Shown here: in pieces, positions 26,901-33,869 of the stretch
How positions within the stretch are numbered: the stretch's first letter is position 1
Layout of the letters: every line of letters starts with the position of its first letter
Assembly: GCA_963663245.1 (NCBI GenBank)
Contig: OY760143.1
Span: 1,736,001-1,800,000, forward strand
Direction of reading: 5' to 3'
Length of the DNA stretch: 64,000 nt
Origin: JAFGVL01 sp963663245
GTDB lineage: Bacteria; Bacteroidota; Bacteroidia; Bacteroidales; Paludibacteraceae
The notes under the pieces: model-generated
What the model was told of the DNA's origin: nothing
The model's input: the letters and a program-made list of their open reading frames with translations, nothing else
Databases searched by the model: none
Made by a program: the position numbers and the translations under genes

Positions 26901-28091
26901 TGGATTAGAAGCATTAGAAGAATGACGCAATGCCAAGTTATAAGAAGTTGAAGCTGTCATAGCCGAAGTTAAACCTATAACAGCTGCACTTCCTACATCT
27001 GAATGAGAACTCAAATAACGCAGGTGATCTACTCCATCATAAAAAGAACCATCATCAACACTAAAATCAAATTTAGGAGCATTAGAAACTCCATTTGATT
27101 CTATATTAAATTGCCCTAGCATTAAAAGTTTTGGAGTAACTGCAGCATTCGTTGTTATTGGATATTCAATAGCAGCTGAATAACTGTTACTAGAAGTCAA
27201 GATAGAAGATTTTGCCCCTTGAAAAACTTGAAACATATAAGTAGGGTTCGCAAATGAAGCTGCAATAATATTACAAGCCTGTGTTTCAACCTCTTCTCCT
27301 CCAGTATCTGTAGTTACCCTATGCATTACTCTAAAATAATAAGTACCTGCAGGTGTTGAGGAAGTTAATCCTCCAACCAAATTTACCACCCCTTTACCTG
27401 TACCAGAGGTACTTCTTTGAATTGTATAACCTAAATCTGTCCATGCTCCAACGCCAACTTTATATTGTAGTTTCCATTCACCTGTAGCCGAAGAACCTGC
27501 TGTTTTAACAGTTTGAATACTAGACATAACTACAAATCCACCAGCATCAGTAGTAGTAATAGCAGTAGTGGCAGAACCCGTTACTTCTGCAAAAGTAGTA
27601 GAGCTTGTTGCTACAGGAGTAGCTAACTCTTGTACTTCAGCTTGTAAGGTGTTTGTTCCATCATTTAATACAACAACGGCAATACTAGCTGTTGTATTCA
27701 GCGTTCCTCCAGAAACCTTATGTTTTAACTTAAATGTTCGAGTTCCTGTTCCTCCAACAGTAAATACATACACATTACTACCAGCACCAGGATATTCATT
27801 TACAGCTCTCGCAATAGTATCAGAAACAGCAGCATCTTCTACATTTTCTAACAGATAAGCAGCTTCTTCGGAACCCGTCGCTGTAAGATTCATTATGATA
27901 GACGAAACTACCATTACCTTATCTCCAGCAGTAACGCTTACACTAGCACTTGCTCCTGTTACATCAACAAAAGTAGTAGAGGTTGTCGTTATATCACTTA
28001 CTTCAGCAGAATTTGAAGGTAAAGTTTGAGCATTAACTGTAAATAAGGCTAATGATACAAATACGAGGGTGGTGAATAGAACTCTTTTCAT
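20922..28091 (-). CDS. Giant secreted T9SS cargo protein with beta-helix and repeat domains
   Basis: 2,389 residues from the ATG at 28091 (MKRVLFTTLVFVSLALFTVNA; a start three codons earlier is also possible). Order of parts: signal peptide; two related beta-sandwich units opening with TSSTTFVDVTG and TSSTTFAEVTG; a domain beginning near PVTVNSTLGVSYASYSTLKDAF; a long parallel beta-helix with N/I ladders; several WxxDxxTDxxxAxNWDxxxVP-type units with TLTLxxGxxxxxGxxTLTI beta-solenoids; and a final Cys-poor domain. It ends in a T9SS type A sorting domain (ENLEGEANVTIFDVTGKLIA, GVYVLEVSTKNQSEQFKLFVYEK). It is probably an outer-surface adhesin or matrix protein. No catalytic residues were found. 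Confidence 0.9.
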   Translation of the reverse strand: MKRVLFTTLVFVSLALFTVNAQTLPSNSAEVSDITTTSTTFVDVTGASASVSVTAGDKVMVVSSIIMNLTATGSEEAAYLLENVEDAAVSDTIARAVNEYPGAGSNVYVFTVGGTGTRTFKLKHKVSGGTLNTTASIAVVVLNDGTNTLQAEVQELATPVATSSTTFAEVTGSATTAITTTDAGGFVVMSSIQTVKTAGSSATGEWKLQYKVGVGAWTDLGYTIQRSTSGTGKGVVNLVGGLTSSTPAGTYYFRVMHRVTTDTGGEEVETQACNIIAASFANPTYMFQVFQGAKSSILTSSNSYSAAIEYPITTNAAVTPKLLMLGQFNIESNGVSNAPKFDFSVDDGSFYDGVDHLRYLSSHSDVGSAAVIGLTSAMTASTSYNLALRHSSNASNPIRRITTSNIMAIGVGLSDNAFVGYPVTVNSTLGVSYASYSTLKDAFDAINIGTHKGDITVNINSNITETASAVLYENKHNMGGGVKSSYTSIHIFPTGNDLSITGNFAGPLIDLNGADNVTIDGRVNLSGTINMTIEQQNTLSPTIRFLNSAENNFIQYAYIKGANASTSSGVLDFSTSSKGAGNDNNTIQNNKFTCSGSNKPTYTIFSLGSNGNLNDGNQILNNEFYDLFNTGPISNVIFVSSYSTEYTVSGNSFYETSTVTASQAGHYAFIHIENTAGNGFIASDNYMGGTAAQCGGTAMVLNSSYGTYFEAMDLHVGIAVASEINGNTIQNISYSSVYSDPFIGIELVSGNGNIGTTTGNTIGATSGTGSITVTNTSADCTTYGILISSVGDPVVSNNTIGAITTVGAASYSNSLVGIGTKPHYVSTTGNMTITNNIIGNTTANNMNASSASTSSTGQRVIGIENTNAGTIIISNNTVRNLKNAYAGTSNSARTGGIYSSGGDNTISYNIVSDIISASAQSGVVDSAAVCGIIQANTTASSSQDVSYNTVSALTNTEATAQVNAVGICFSAPSSGTQEVQSNLVYDISLSSSNTASKIGGIAMKDGVGDCYNNIIALGEDVTSGVMVIGINDQSNTGDNHNIYLNTVYIGGTVSAGVTGNSMALRRVFNNATSDYEANIFSNMRSGGTGGSHYAAYLAGTTGLTIDYNDYYAPSGVLANISGDIATLGAMQTATSQDANSVNTDPSYDNAGGSLPTDYYINAALWITNPTSVTLDYGQITRGAPTLIGALERHDYFWQGDISTDFGTAANWDINAVPLPGANIIFNPNPDRSCYLDVDRIVEDIDIDQNTDILVLNGNKLTITGDIIESTIDQIDADGAGDIVEFAGRAAQTFSSDVFISDTFDGLEVDNAFGVTLPQDITTGDLTLTNGAFIIDANTLTINDAITTTSGTLTGGATSNVVIGDAGTVASTALTPVSINNLTVNRGNGISLGGHVNIAGALTLTDGTITVGANTLNITGTSVARTSGDIDASHASATLAFNNTSSITLPASTFSADINNLTVNGGGIVAGDDITVNGVLNLQTNNPTVDVGLIDMGTDTLHYGANATTIGLGDVEGIVKRTSFAYDVDYTFGNEFNRMSFPNSALALPTAMYSEITLGLPAWESGAVLRVVDLVRVGGDVNLILQGKVHYTSGELNGNIENRLSIWNTSGPTDIGRTEVNVVDKWVGIGSIPLSYIGTTFGGGIGLDETGNAPITWDGSESTDWLDADNWDSGTVPTDTEDVIIPDAVTTPNDPTLPNDTTINTLTLEDGAILNGGTGTTLTIDGGAGALSVDNGMINPATSTIVFTNAVASIGGNIDLYNMTINSGAGLYLGTDSYLKISGTVTNSGTWTAATVQNTVEYNGAAQTVINPNATTTGYYNLVLSNDGVKTMPYSALDVYGDLFLNDSVSVTFSEAFDVDGDVYVDELSSLTSGSYASAIGGEFDLSGLCTITSGGSLTMDGTAKEIRVDQLGKLDVAGSFVSSANGFITLHAHDYTCGQILNNSGTITNTSAVVRYEIQMLQSTGWYFMSMPFEVASSEITYVTTGDTVALGGYYDTYVDIYVQSYDGFNRDDEGLPSSYSGNYWIDVPSKVLEQNKGYIIATERDHAYYFSSSAGETDLFSTTASEPVSKYVTNSDTTHHSWNLMGNPFSSGFDLIEASQDLAPFYVYNGYNYVAIMDGDNYKVYPFQAFFLQSFAGTSNTLDFATAGRQFRNASISESIEMDEIDLSIEGVDGRNDRFRVRLRDDASAGFNPGKDALKFKSLNWQVPQLYAESAGMSYAVHATAPVETGTMTIPLSMYVGVAGTYTITVADIANKVSRFKSVILKDNTTGSSTELLKDSVYTFTAAYGTTNTRMALMLEVDDVVTSLSVDGNAKNSILVKQNSGRITLENLEGEANVTIFDVTGKLIAEYDAVTNYQTLPISLKGVYVLEVSTKNQSEQFKLFVYEK

Positions 28092-28157
28092 ATGCTGCAT
28101 GTGTTAATTTCAAGAACAATTTCAGTAATCCAGTACCTATTAATTTTAACTTAAATA

Positions 28158-28165
28158 CAAATTTA
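28158..28165 (-). promoter_or_regulatory. -7 promoter box for the giant T9SS gene
   Basis: The minus strand reads TAAATTTG (TAnnTTTG), about 67 nt upstream of the ATG at 28091. Confidence 0.5.
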
Positions 28166-28355
28166 AATAGAATTATTCTAATTAAGAATTATAACACCAT
28201 GTTACAGAACACTAATCCTAAGAAAAACAGCACTATAAGTTCGAGTAAATTAAACAATTGGAATTGTAAATTGTTCACAGAAATTAACTAAAAATACAAC
28301 AAAAAAAGCTCTAATGTTAAAATCAACATACAAATATTTATTACACTGAAGCTAT

Positions 28356-28454
28356 CTATTTAACTAACAACTTTTTAGAGTATTGATTTTTACCAACAAC
28401 AGAAACAACAAAAACACCTTTAACAGGAAGTTTAAAGGTGTTTTGTTGTAGTGT
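28356..28454 (-). pseudogene. Remnant of a T9SS type A C-terminal sorting domain
   Basis: Between in-frame stops, the minus strand encodes 32 residues containing FKLPVKGVFVVSVVGKNQ followed by YSKKLLVK and a stop. This is the typical last strand pair of a T9SS type A domain (GVFVVxV ... SKKLLVK). The frame upstream carries a stop at once, there is no start codon and no protein body. It resembles the C-terminus of the 410-residue protein encoded at 29669-30901 (VVFVVSLIVDKKVFSKKLLF). I interpret it as the tail of a decayed paralog. Confidence 0.7.
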
Positions 28455-28596
28455 TTACTTTAAAAAAAACTCTCTCTACCAGAAATACCATAACCCTGCT
28501 CACGCGAATATCTATCCGTTCCTTGCTTGTAAAATAAAAGGCATTTGTTTTTGAAATAGCAAAAATACGCTGGCAACTATACGGCTTACTATTTTG

Positions 28597-28620
28597 CCGT
28601 CTGCTTTAGCAGTTGGCAAT
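28597..28620 (+). repeat. 24-nt flanking repeat, copy A
   Basis: A 24-nt segment beginning CCGTCTGCTTTAGC and ending GGCAAT. It matches copy B (29470-29493) at 19 of 24 positions in the same orientation. It contains the toxin stop codon and its last four sense codons. Confidence 0.55.
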
Positions 28621-29031
28621 TTTTGTCTTTAAATATGTTTCTGGTGTCATAATACTTAGATTACTATTTTTATAGTCTTTCGTATTTCTTGTAACAATGA
28701 CATCTATTTTTTCAGAGACTTCTGCTGAATAATTTTGCAGAGCATCTTCAAAATCTTTAAATTTTGAGTTCAGAGCTTTTATTATAATTTCCTTGCTTGT
28801 AGTTAGCACTTCTGTTAATGTTATTAATTGAGTTAGTTTCTCAATTACTTTATCATGTGATGCCGTTTGTCTTAATAAATAATAAACATTGCTTATTATA
28901 ACAGAAGTTACAAAACCTTTTATTTCTTTAGATTCACATAGAGAAAGTATTTGAGCTGAATTATCAGCAAAAGGCTTTCTGTCAAAAAAGAAGTCTAAAA
29001 TAACGTCAGTGTCTAGAAGTATATTTTTCAT
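28606..29031 (-). CDS. PIN-domain toxin (VapC-like ribonuclease)
   Basis: 141 residues with the PIN fold signature. It has an N-terminal LLDTDVILDFFFDR with the first acidic residues, SNVYYLLR in the middle, DFEDALQNYSA with the paired acidic residues and IVTRNTKDY near the end. VapC-type toxins cleave tRNA or rRNA and are neutralised by a partner encoded just upstream. Here the antitoxin gene ends 2 nt before this start. The last residues (IANC) and the stop are encoded by a 24-nt repeat that also occurs on the other side of the pair, so the C-terminus may have been rewritten when the cassette inserted. Confidence 0.85.
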   Translation of the reverse strand: MKNILLDTDVILDFFFDRKPFADNSAQILSLCESKEIKGFVTSVIISNVYYLLRQTASHDKVIEKLTQLITLTEVLTTSKEIIIKALNSKFKDFEDALQNYSAEVSEKIDVIVTRNTKDYKNSNLSIMTPETYLKTKIANC

Positions 29032-29033
29032 TT

Positions 29034-29282
29034 TTATAAATATTTATCTGTTAGACCTTTAGATAAATCTTTTTTGTAATCAAAGTTTTTAGGTGCTTTG
29101 AAAGATCCTTTAAGTGATTTAACAATAGGAGTGAACTCAAAGCTTTTTGTTTTTTCTTCTTTAGTAATAACCTTTAAGTAATTTTCAATAATATCAGAAA
29201 GACTACGATTTTTTTTTGTTGCGTATTTTTTTGCCTTTTCAATTATTGTTTGTTCGATAGTTAGTGTCAGTTTTGTATTCAT
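29034..29282 (-). CDS. Antitoxin of the PIN-toxin pair (DUF6364-like)
   Basis: 82 residues from the ATG at 29282 (MNTKLTLTIEQTIIEKAKKY). The longer frame to 29336 runs back through the promoter and is rejected. The N-terminal half looks like a ribbon-helix-helix-type DNA-binding segment (NRSLSDIIENYLKVIT). The C-terminal tail (FDYKKDLSKGLTDKYL) would wrap the toxin. I recall this as a DUF6364 family protein, a common VapB-like partner in Bacteroidota. Stop and toxin start are 2 nt apart. It is probably autoregulated at the promoter at 29308-29339. Confidence 0.8.
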   Translation of the reverse strand: MNTKLTLTIEQTIIEKAKKYATKKNRSLSDIIENYLKVITKEEKTKSFEFTPIVKSLKGSFKAPKNFDYKKDLSKGLTDKYL

Positions 29283-29307
29283 AGCAATTTGTTTTAAGGT
29301 GCACGTA

Positions 29308-29339
29308 CAAATATACAAATAAAAACACGACCGCACAAA
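29308..29339 (-). promoter_or_regulatory. Toxin-antitoxin operon promoter
   Basis: The minus strand reads TTTG (29339-29336), a 20-nt spacer, then TATATTTG (29315-29308). Both elements match the Bacteroidota consensus. The -7 box is about 26 nt before the antitoxin ATG. Confidence 0.7.
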
Positions 29340-29409
29340 TTACTTATAAAAAACACGTGCTTCTTTTGCTGACCGCTAACTGACGGGTATAAATAACAAA
29401 ACAGCTCTG

Positions 29410-29448
29410 GGCTTTAGCTCCATATTATTTTAGTATGTGGCTAAAGCC
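29410..29448. repeat. REP-like imperfect palindrome
   Basis: GGCTTTAGCTCCATA and TATGTGGCTAAAGCC pair over 15 positions with two mismatches around a 9-nt loop. There is no T-run, so it looks more like a repetitive extragenic palindrome than a terminator. Confidence 0.55.
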
Positions 29449-29469
29449 AATAACTTAACACAATTCTAT

Positions 29470-29493
29470 CCGTCAGCTAAAGCAGAGGGCAAT
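29470..29493 (+). repeat. 24-nt flanking repeat, copy B
   Basis: CCGTCAGCTAAAGC through GGCAAT. Direct-orientation relative of copy A at 28597-28620 (19 of 24 identical). The two copies bracket the toxin-antitoxin cassette. Confidence 0.55.
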
Positions 29494-29668
29494 CTCTATC
29501 TCTGAATCCTTAACTTAATGATATTAATCATCCGGCAGCGACAGCAATTTTTTTTGAAGATTTCCGCAATAGCGAATTCGAGCACAAAAAAAGAAGATGC
29601 AACTCCTCTCTTTTTGATCAGCAATATGTTAATTCCATTTTGAATGAATCAATCTACACATTGGGTAC

Positions 29669-30901
29669 CTACCTAAATAACAACTTCTTAGAAAAGACTT
29701 TCTTATCAACTATAAGGCTGACAACAAAAACTACATTTATAGGCATTTCATAGCTATTAGTAGTTTTACTTGCTGTAAAATTCTGTATTTCTCTTCCGTG
29801 AACATCATGAATAAAAATAGTACCTGGCTGAGTAATTCCTTTTATTAAAAGTAAGCGCCCCTTTTGTTGTATGCACATCTCATCTTCTACCTTATGGGAA
29901 CTTTCTTTTAAGTTTGTTCTTACTCCATAATATTCAACAGTACTATTCGCATGAAAATAAGAGTTTTTATAGTTCTGAGGTATATATACATCAAGTTCCG
30001 AATCAATGCGCAAAACAGCGCCATCAGCTACGGTAAAATAACCTCCTTCAACTAGCGTATCTCTATCAGCATGATATACTCCTAAATCAAACTCCCCTTC
30101 ATTAACATATATTCTACCTGCAGAAGATGAAGTGGCAAGTAGTTTTGGTAAATCACTTATCAGTGATTTTTTTCCATCACCACTCAGCTTTAAGGTAGAA
30201 TAAGTAATATGGCTACTTACTGTTTGATCGTTATCTGAGGCATATTCAATAATTCCACCGGCAGTAACAGTTGGGTGAGCACTATAGTTCTCCTCAAAGG
30301 TAGATGCTCTTACATATAAGCAGGCATTATTATTTACTTGAATAGAATCTGCATCTACCAAAAATGATTGAGGATTACAGCTTCCACTTAAAGAGAATAG
30401 TTCAAGAATTTGTATGGAAGTATTCAAGCTAAGTTCACTCCCTCCATTAATATGTAAGCTGTTGAAAATTTGTGGCGTATTTCCTGAAAGCAACTGACCA
30501 GAACCTCCAAATGCGACTTGAGCTGTGCCTGAGGCAAGGTAAATGCCTTCATTACTCCAATCTCCTCTAAGGGTTAACTTACTACTTGTGTGAAGTATGG
30601 AATCATTGAGCGCTAAAAGTGAAATATCTCCTTGCACGTAAAATGAAGCATCAATAGATAAACTTATCTGCTTTATTGAATCTAATAACAAGGATTTACA
30701 TCGCGAGGTACTGGAAATAATAGGCTGCGAAAAAGCTGTATAACAACTATCTCCAAGAACTGCATCAATAGTATCATTAGGGACTCCATTTGTCCAATTA
30801 TTCTCATCAGACCATGAACTATTTAGACCTATCCAAGAGGATGTTGTTTGAGAAAATAAATAAACAGGCACTAAAAGTGCGAATAATAAGAAGGTTTTCA
30901 T
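29669..30901 (-). CDS. Secreted T9SS cargo protein, relative of the giant adhesin
   Basis: 410 residues, signal peptide MKTFLLFALLVPVYLFSQ. A WxGLNSSWSDENNWTNGVP segment opens the mature protein and corresponds to the W-DNW-G-VP units of the giant protein at 20922-28091. Beta-solenoid repeats (LTLRGDWSN, LHINGGSELSLN) follow. The end is a T9SS type A sorting domain (GTIFIHDVHGREIQNF, then VVFVVSLIVDKKVFSKKLLF). Probably exported by T9SS and held on the cell surface. The second strand has VVF where GVY/GVF is usual, a small deviation that should not block recognition. Confidence 0.85.
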   Translation of the reverse strand: MKTFLLFALLVPVYLFSQTTSSWIGLNSSWSDENNWTNGVPNDTIDAVLGDSCYTAFSQPIISSTSRCKSLLLDSIKQISLSIDASFYVQGDISLLALNDSILHTSSKLTLRGDWSNEGIYLASGTAQVAFGGSGQLLSGNTPQIFNSLHINGGSELSLNTSIQILELFSLSGSCNPQSFLVDADSIQVNNNACLYVRASTFEENYSAHPTVTAGGIIEYASDNDQTVSSHITYSTLKLSGDGKKSLISDLPKLLATSSSAGRIYVNEGEFDLGVYHADRDTLVEGGYFTVADGAVLRIDSELDVYIPQNYKNSYFHANSTVEYYGVRTNLKESSHKVEDEMCIQQKGRLLLIKGITQPGTIFIHDVHGREIQNFTASKTTNSYEMPINVVFVVSLIVDKKVFSKKLLFR

Positions 30902-30931
30902 AATTTATATCTTTTAGTATTTTATTTGACG

Positions 30932-30962
30932 CAAAAATATAAATTATACTCTAAAGTACAAA
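30932..30962 (-). promoter_or_regulatory. Promoter of the 410-residue T9SS protein
   Basis: The minus strand has TTTG (30962-30959), a 19-nt spacer and TATTTTTG (30939-30932), about 31 nt before the ATG. Both boxes match the consensus. Confidence 0.7.
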
Positions 30963-30975
30963 TTAATAATAGAAT

Positions 30976-31722
30976 TTATTTTATTCCACGATAGAAGGAA
31001 CAAACACCAAAGGTAAAACTTCGGTATTTAACATCAGAAAAGCCACATTTTTTTAAAATAGACACCATCTCCTTTCCTTTAGGAAAAACTTGAATGGTAT
31101 TAGGTAGGTATTGATAGGCCTTAATATCCTGACCGAAAGAAGCTGCGATGAAAGGTATAACTAATTTGGTATAGAGACGATAAAATGGTTTAAACAAAAT
31201 ATGAGGTTCTGAAAGTTCTAATATGATAAGATTACCAGCAGGTTTTAATACGCGACACATTTCAGATAAACCTTGTTCTAAGTGCTCAAAATTTCTAACT
31301 CCAAAAGCAACAGTCACAGCATCAAAAGAGGCATCTTCATATTTAAGAGACATACAATCACCTTTTAATAATTGTATATAGTTACTCAAGCCCTGTTTGG
31401 CAACTTTAATATTACCAATTTCTAGCATTTTATCTGAAATATCTATCCCTACAATTTTTTTAGGCTGAAGCTTTTTAAAGGTTTCAAGGGCAAAATCTCC
31501 TGTGCCTGTAGCAACATCCAAAATCAATTTTGGCTTACTTCTCCTCAAACTATTAATAGCTCTCTTACGCCATGATACATCAACACCCATAGTCATAGTA
31601 CGATTCATAGCATCATAACTACCAGATATTGAATTAAACATCTCTGCAACCTGTTCTTTCTTACTTCCCTCTTTCTTTTTGTATGGAAGTACCTTCTCAA
31701 CTTTGTAACCTTCGTTCGACAT
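30976..31722 (-). CDS. ubiE: Demethylmenaquinone methyltransferase (MenG/UbiE)
   Basis: 248 residues from the ATG at 31722 (MSNEGYKVEKVLPYKKK). A frame extension to 31773 overlaps the next gene's stop region and adds non-family sequence. SAM-dependent methyltransferase motifs are LDVATGTGDFAL, IVGIDISDKML and LKGDCMSLKYEDASFDAVTV. The UbiE signatures are YDAMNRTMTMGVDVSWRKRA and the region around RVLKPAGNLIILELSEP. It makes menaquinone from demethylmenaquinone in the last quinone step, which fits the quinone-dependent Na+-NQR encoded in this window. Confidence 0.93.
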   Translation of the reverse strand: MSNEGYKVEKVLPYKKKEGSKKEQVAEMFNSISGSYDAMNRTMTMGVDVSWRKRAINSLRRSKPKLILDVATGTGDFALETFKKLQPKKIVGIDISDKMLEIGNIKVAKQGLSNYIQLLKGDCMSLKYEDASFDAVTVAFGVRNFEHLEQGLSEMCRVLKPAGNLIILELSEPHILFKPFYRLYTKLVIPFIAASFGQDIKAYQYLPNTIQVFPKGKEMVSILKKCGFSDVKYRSFTFGVCSFYRGIK

Positions 31723-31776
31723 AATTTTAGATTGGTAATTTAAAATTGTATTTTCTTTTTGTCTCACTCTCAATAT

Positions 31777-32355
31777 CTACATCCACATGTGACTTATAAA
31801 TATCTTTATTCCTATTCCTATTAGAATAACCCCTCCTAGTATTTCTATTCGAAAATTAAATTTTCCTCCAAAGTGAGTCCCAATATAACTTCCAAGTACA
31901 GAAAACAAAAAACTAATGATGGCAATTATTGATATTGCAACAATAAATAGCTGTGGGTCAAACGGAATAAACACAACTCCTGTTGCTAAAGCATCTATAC
32001 TTGTTGCTAAGGACAACCATAATACTGAGGACCATCGCGATGGACAAATTGACTTAACGCGCTCCGCCTCTTCCGCTTCGCTAGCTAAACCTTCTCGTAT
32101 CATCTTTATTCCAATAATTAACAATATAATCAGGGCAAACCAATGGTCGTAAACTTCTATATAAGACTTAAACCACATTCCTGCTAACCAACCAACAAAA
32201 GGCATAAACCCTTGGAATAAACCAAATAAGATAGCCATACGTAGCACTATCTTCCAATTAAATTCTTTTAGAATAATACCACCTGCAATTGACACTGCAA
32301 AACAGTCCATTGCTAAAGCAATAGCTATTAGTATTATATCCAAAACACTCATCAT
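31777..32355 (-). CDS. mntP: Putative manganese efflux pump MntP
   Basis: 192 residues, six hydrophobic segments in two inverted halves. The MntP family Asp motifs are visible: ALAMDCFAVSIAGG in the first half and LATSIDALATGVVF in the second. It exports Mn2+ from the cytoplasm. ATG at 32355 or 32352. The promoter box at 32383-32390 probably drives both this gene and ubiE, whose start lies 54 nt downstream. Confidence 0.9.
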   Translation of the reverse strand: MMSVLDIILIAIALAMDCFAVSIAGGIILKEFNWKIVLRMAILFGLFQGFMPFVGWLAGMWFKSYIEVYDHWFALIILLIIGIKMIREGLASEAEEAERVKSICPSRWSSVLWLSLATSIDALATGVVFIPFDPQLFIVAISIIAIISFLFSVLGSYIGTHFGGKFNFRIEILGGVILIGIGIKIFISHMWM

Positions 32356-32382
32356 AAGATTATTGCTTAATTTTTAGAAACA

Positions 32383-32390
32383 CAAATATA
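32383..32390 (-). promoter_or_regulatory. -7 promoter box for mntP-ubiE
   Basis: The minus strand reads TATATTTG, 27 nt before the mntP start. No convincing -33 box. Confidence 0.5.
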
Positions 32391-32463
32391 GTAGATTCTG
32401 ATTCAAAAAAACCACAACTAAAGCTATAGTTGCGGTTAATTAATAATTATTATAATTTAGGAT

Positions 32464-33855
32464 TTACTTTTCCCAAACACCTTCCATTTCTTCGAGTGTT
32501 TTACCCTTTGTTTCTGGCACCATTTTCCAGACAAATAAGAATGAAACTATACTCATTATCCCATAAAACCCATAGGTAAATGCACCACTAAATTCCATCA
32601 TAGAAAGATAAGTAGAAGATATAAAATAATTTGCTGCCCATTGTGCTGCTACCGCTATTGCTATGGCTCTACCTCTAATTTTATTAGGGAATATTTCTGC
32701 AATAAGCACCCAACAAATTGGTCCCCACGACATCATAAACGAAGCCGTATAAACGACAATAAATACCAAGGTACTTACACCTATAAAATTCAAATACGAG
32801 AAGGCAGCAATGGCAAACATCCCTACTGCCATTCCTATAGAACCAAACATCAACAAAGGCTTTCTACCCCATTTATCTACTGTAAGAATAGCCAACACAG
32901 TAAAGGCAACATTTACTACCCCCATAATTACAGTTTGCATCATAGAAGCATCTTTTCCAGCACCCAAACTTTCGAAAATGGTTGGGGCATAATACAGTGC
33001 CACGTTTATCCCTACAAACTGTTGAAATATGGAAAGTAAAACTCCTATTACAATTACCTTTTTTCCATACGAAAAAACATTAGAAGATACATGTTGTTGA
33101 AAGGAAGCTTTTATATCTGCTATAATTTCCTTTGCTTTCTCTGCTCCGTTTATTTTTGTCAAAACAAGTAAGGATTTTTCTTCTTTATCTTGTAACATTA
33201 AATATCGAGGCGTTTCTGGCACAAAGAATAACAACAAACCGAATAAAGCAGCTGGTATTGACTCTGATAAAAACATTTTTCGCCAACCAACTGCATTTAT
33301 CCATTCAACACTTTGTCCATTAGCAATTCCCCAATTAACAAAATACACCACCAGCATACCAAAAATTATGGCGAATTGATTTAGAGAAACCAACCTACCA
33401 CGCATATGTGCTGGAGCAATTTCACCAATATACATAGGACATACAGCAGATGCTAAGCCAACACCTATACCGCCAATAATGCGATAAAAATTAAATACAA
33501 TTAACAAAGAAATGCTTGGTTCTCCTTTCGTAAAGAATAAAAACTCAGGATTACTAGAGCCTAGGGCTGAAATGAAGAATAAAAAAGCTGCAATCTGCAA
33601 TGATACTTTTCTACCCAACTTAGCAGCTAGATAATACGAAATTACACCACCAATAATACAGCCAATTAAGGCACTGGAAACAGTAAAACCATGCACCATT
33701 GAACTTAGCCCCATACTGTCAATCAAATAGGCTTTCAAGGAACCAACTGTGCCTGAAACAACTGCTGTATCATAGCCAAAGAGCATTCCCCCTAGCGTTG
33801 CTACTAAGGTAAGAGAGACTACGTATAGGGTACTGCCTGAATTATTATTTTTCAT
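32464..33855 (-). CDS. xylE: D-xylose proton symporter (MFS sugar porter)
   Basis: 463 residues, 12 predicted membrane helices. Sugar-porter signatures are MLFGYDTAVVSGTVG, RIIGGIGVGLASAVCPMYIG then EIAPAHMRGRLVSLNQ, WGRKPLLMFG and VPETKGKTLEEME. It imports a monosaccharide with H+ across the inner membrane. It follows xylA by 58 nt in the xylose operon, so D-xylose is the likely substrate (context-based). A 32-nt perfect palindrome lies in the gap. Confidence 0.88.
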   Translation of the reverse strand: MKNNNSGSTLYVVSLTLVATLGGMLFGYDTAVVSGTVGSLKAYLIDSMGLSSMVHGFTVSSALIGCIIGGVISYYLAAKLGRKVSLQIAAFLFFISALGSSNPEFLFFTKGEPSISLLIVFNFYRIIGGIGVGLASAVCPMYIGEIAPAHMRGRLVSLNQFAIIFGMLVVYFVNWGIANGQSVEWINAVGWRKMFLSESIPAALFGLLLFFVPETPRYLMLQDKEEKSLLVLTKINGAEKAKEIIADIKASFQQHVSSNVFSYGKKVIVIGVLLSIFQQFVGINVALYYAPTIFESLGAGKDASMMQTVIMGVVNVAFTVLAILTVDKWGRKPLLMFGSIGMAVGMFAIAAFSYLNFIGVSTLVFIVVYTASFMMSWGPICWVLIAEIFPNKIRGRAIAIAVAAQWAANYFISSTYLSMMEFSGAFTYGFYGIMSIVSFLFVWKMVPETKGKTLEEMEGVWEK

Positions 33856-33869
33856 TTGTGTATTTATTG

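Larger units (their letters stand above)
28101..28605. other. 505-bp intergenic region with promoter and adhesin debris
   Basis: No intact gene. It holds the promoter of the giant gene (28158-28165), an orphan T9SS sorting-domain remnant (28356-28454) and, at its right edge, the first copy of a 24-nt repeat (28597-28620) that runs into the toxin gene. The rest is AT-rich with no recognisable content. Confidence 0.7.
29283..29668. other. 386-bp intergenic region with promoter and REP-like repeats
   Basis: No gene. It contains the toxin-antitoxin promoter (29308-29339), a partial inverted copy of the repeat (GCTAACTGACGG, 29375-29386), a 39-nt imperfect hairpin (29410-29448) and 24-nt repeat copy B (29470-29493). 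Nothing recognisable was found from 29494 to 29668. Confidence 0.65.
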
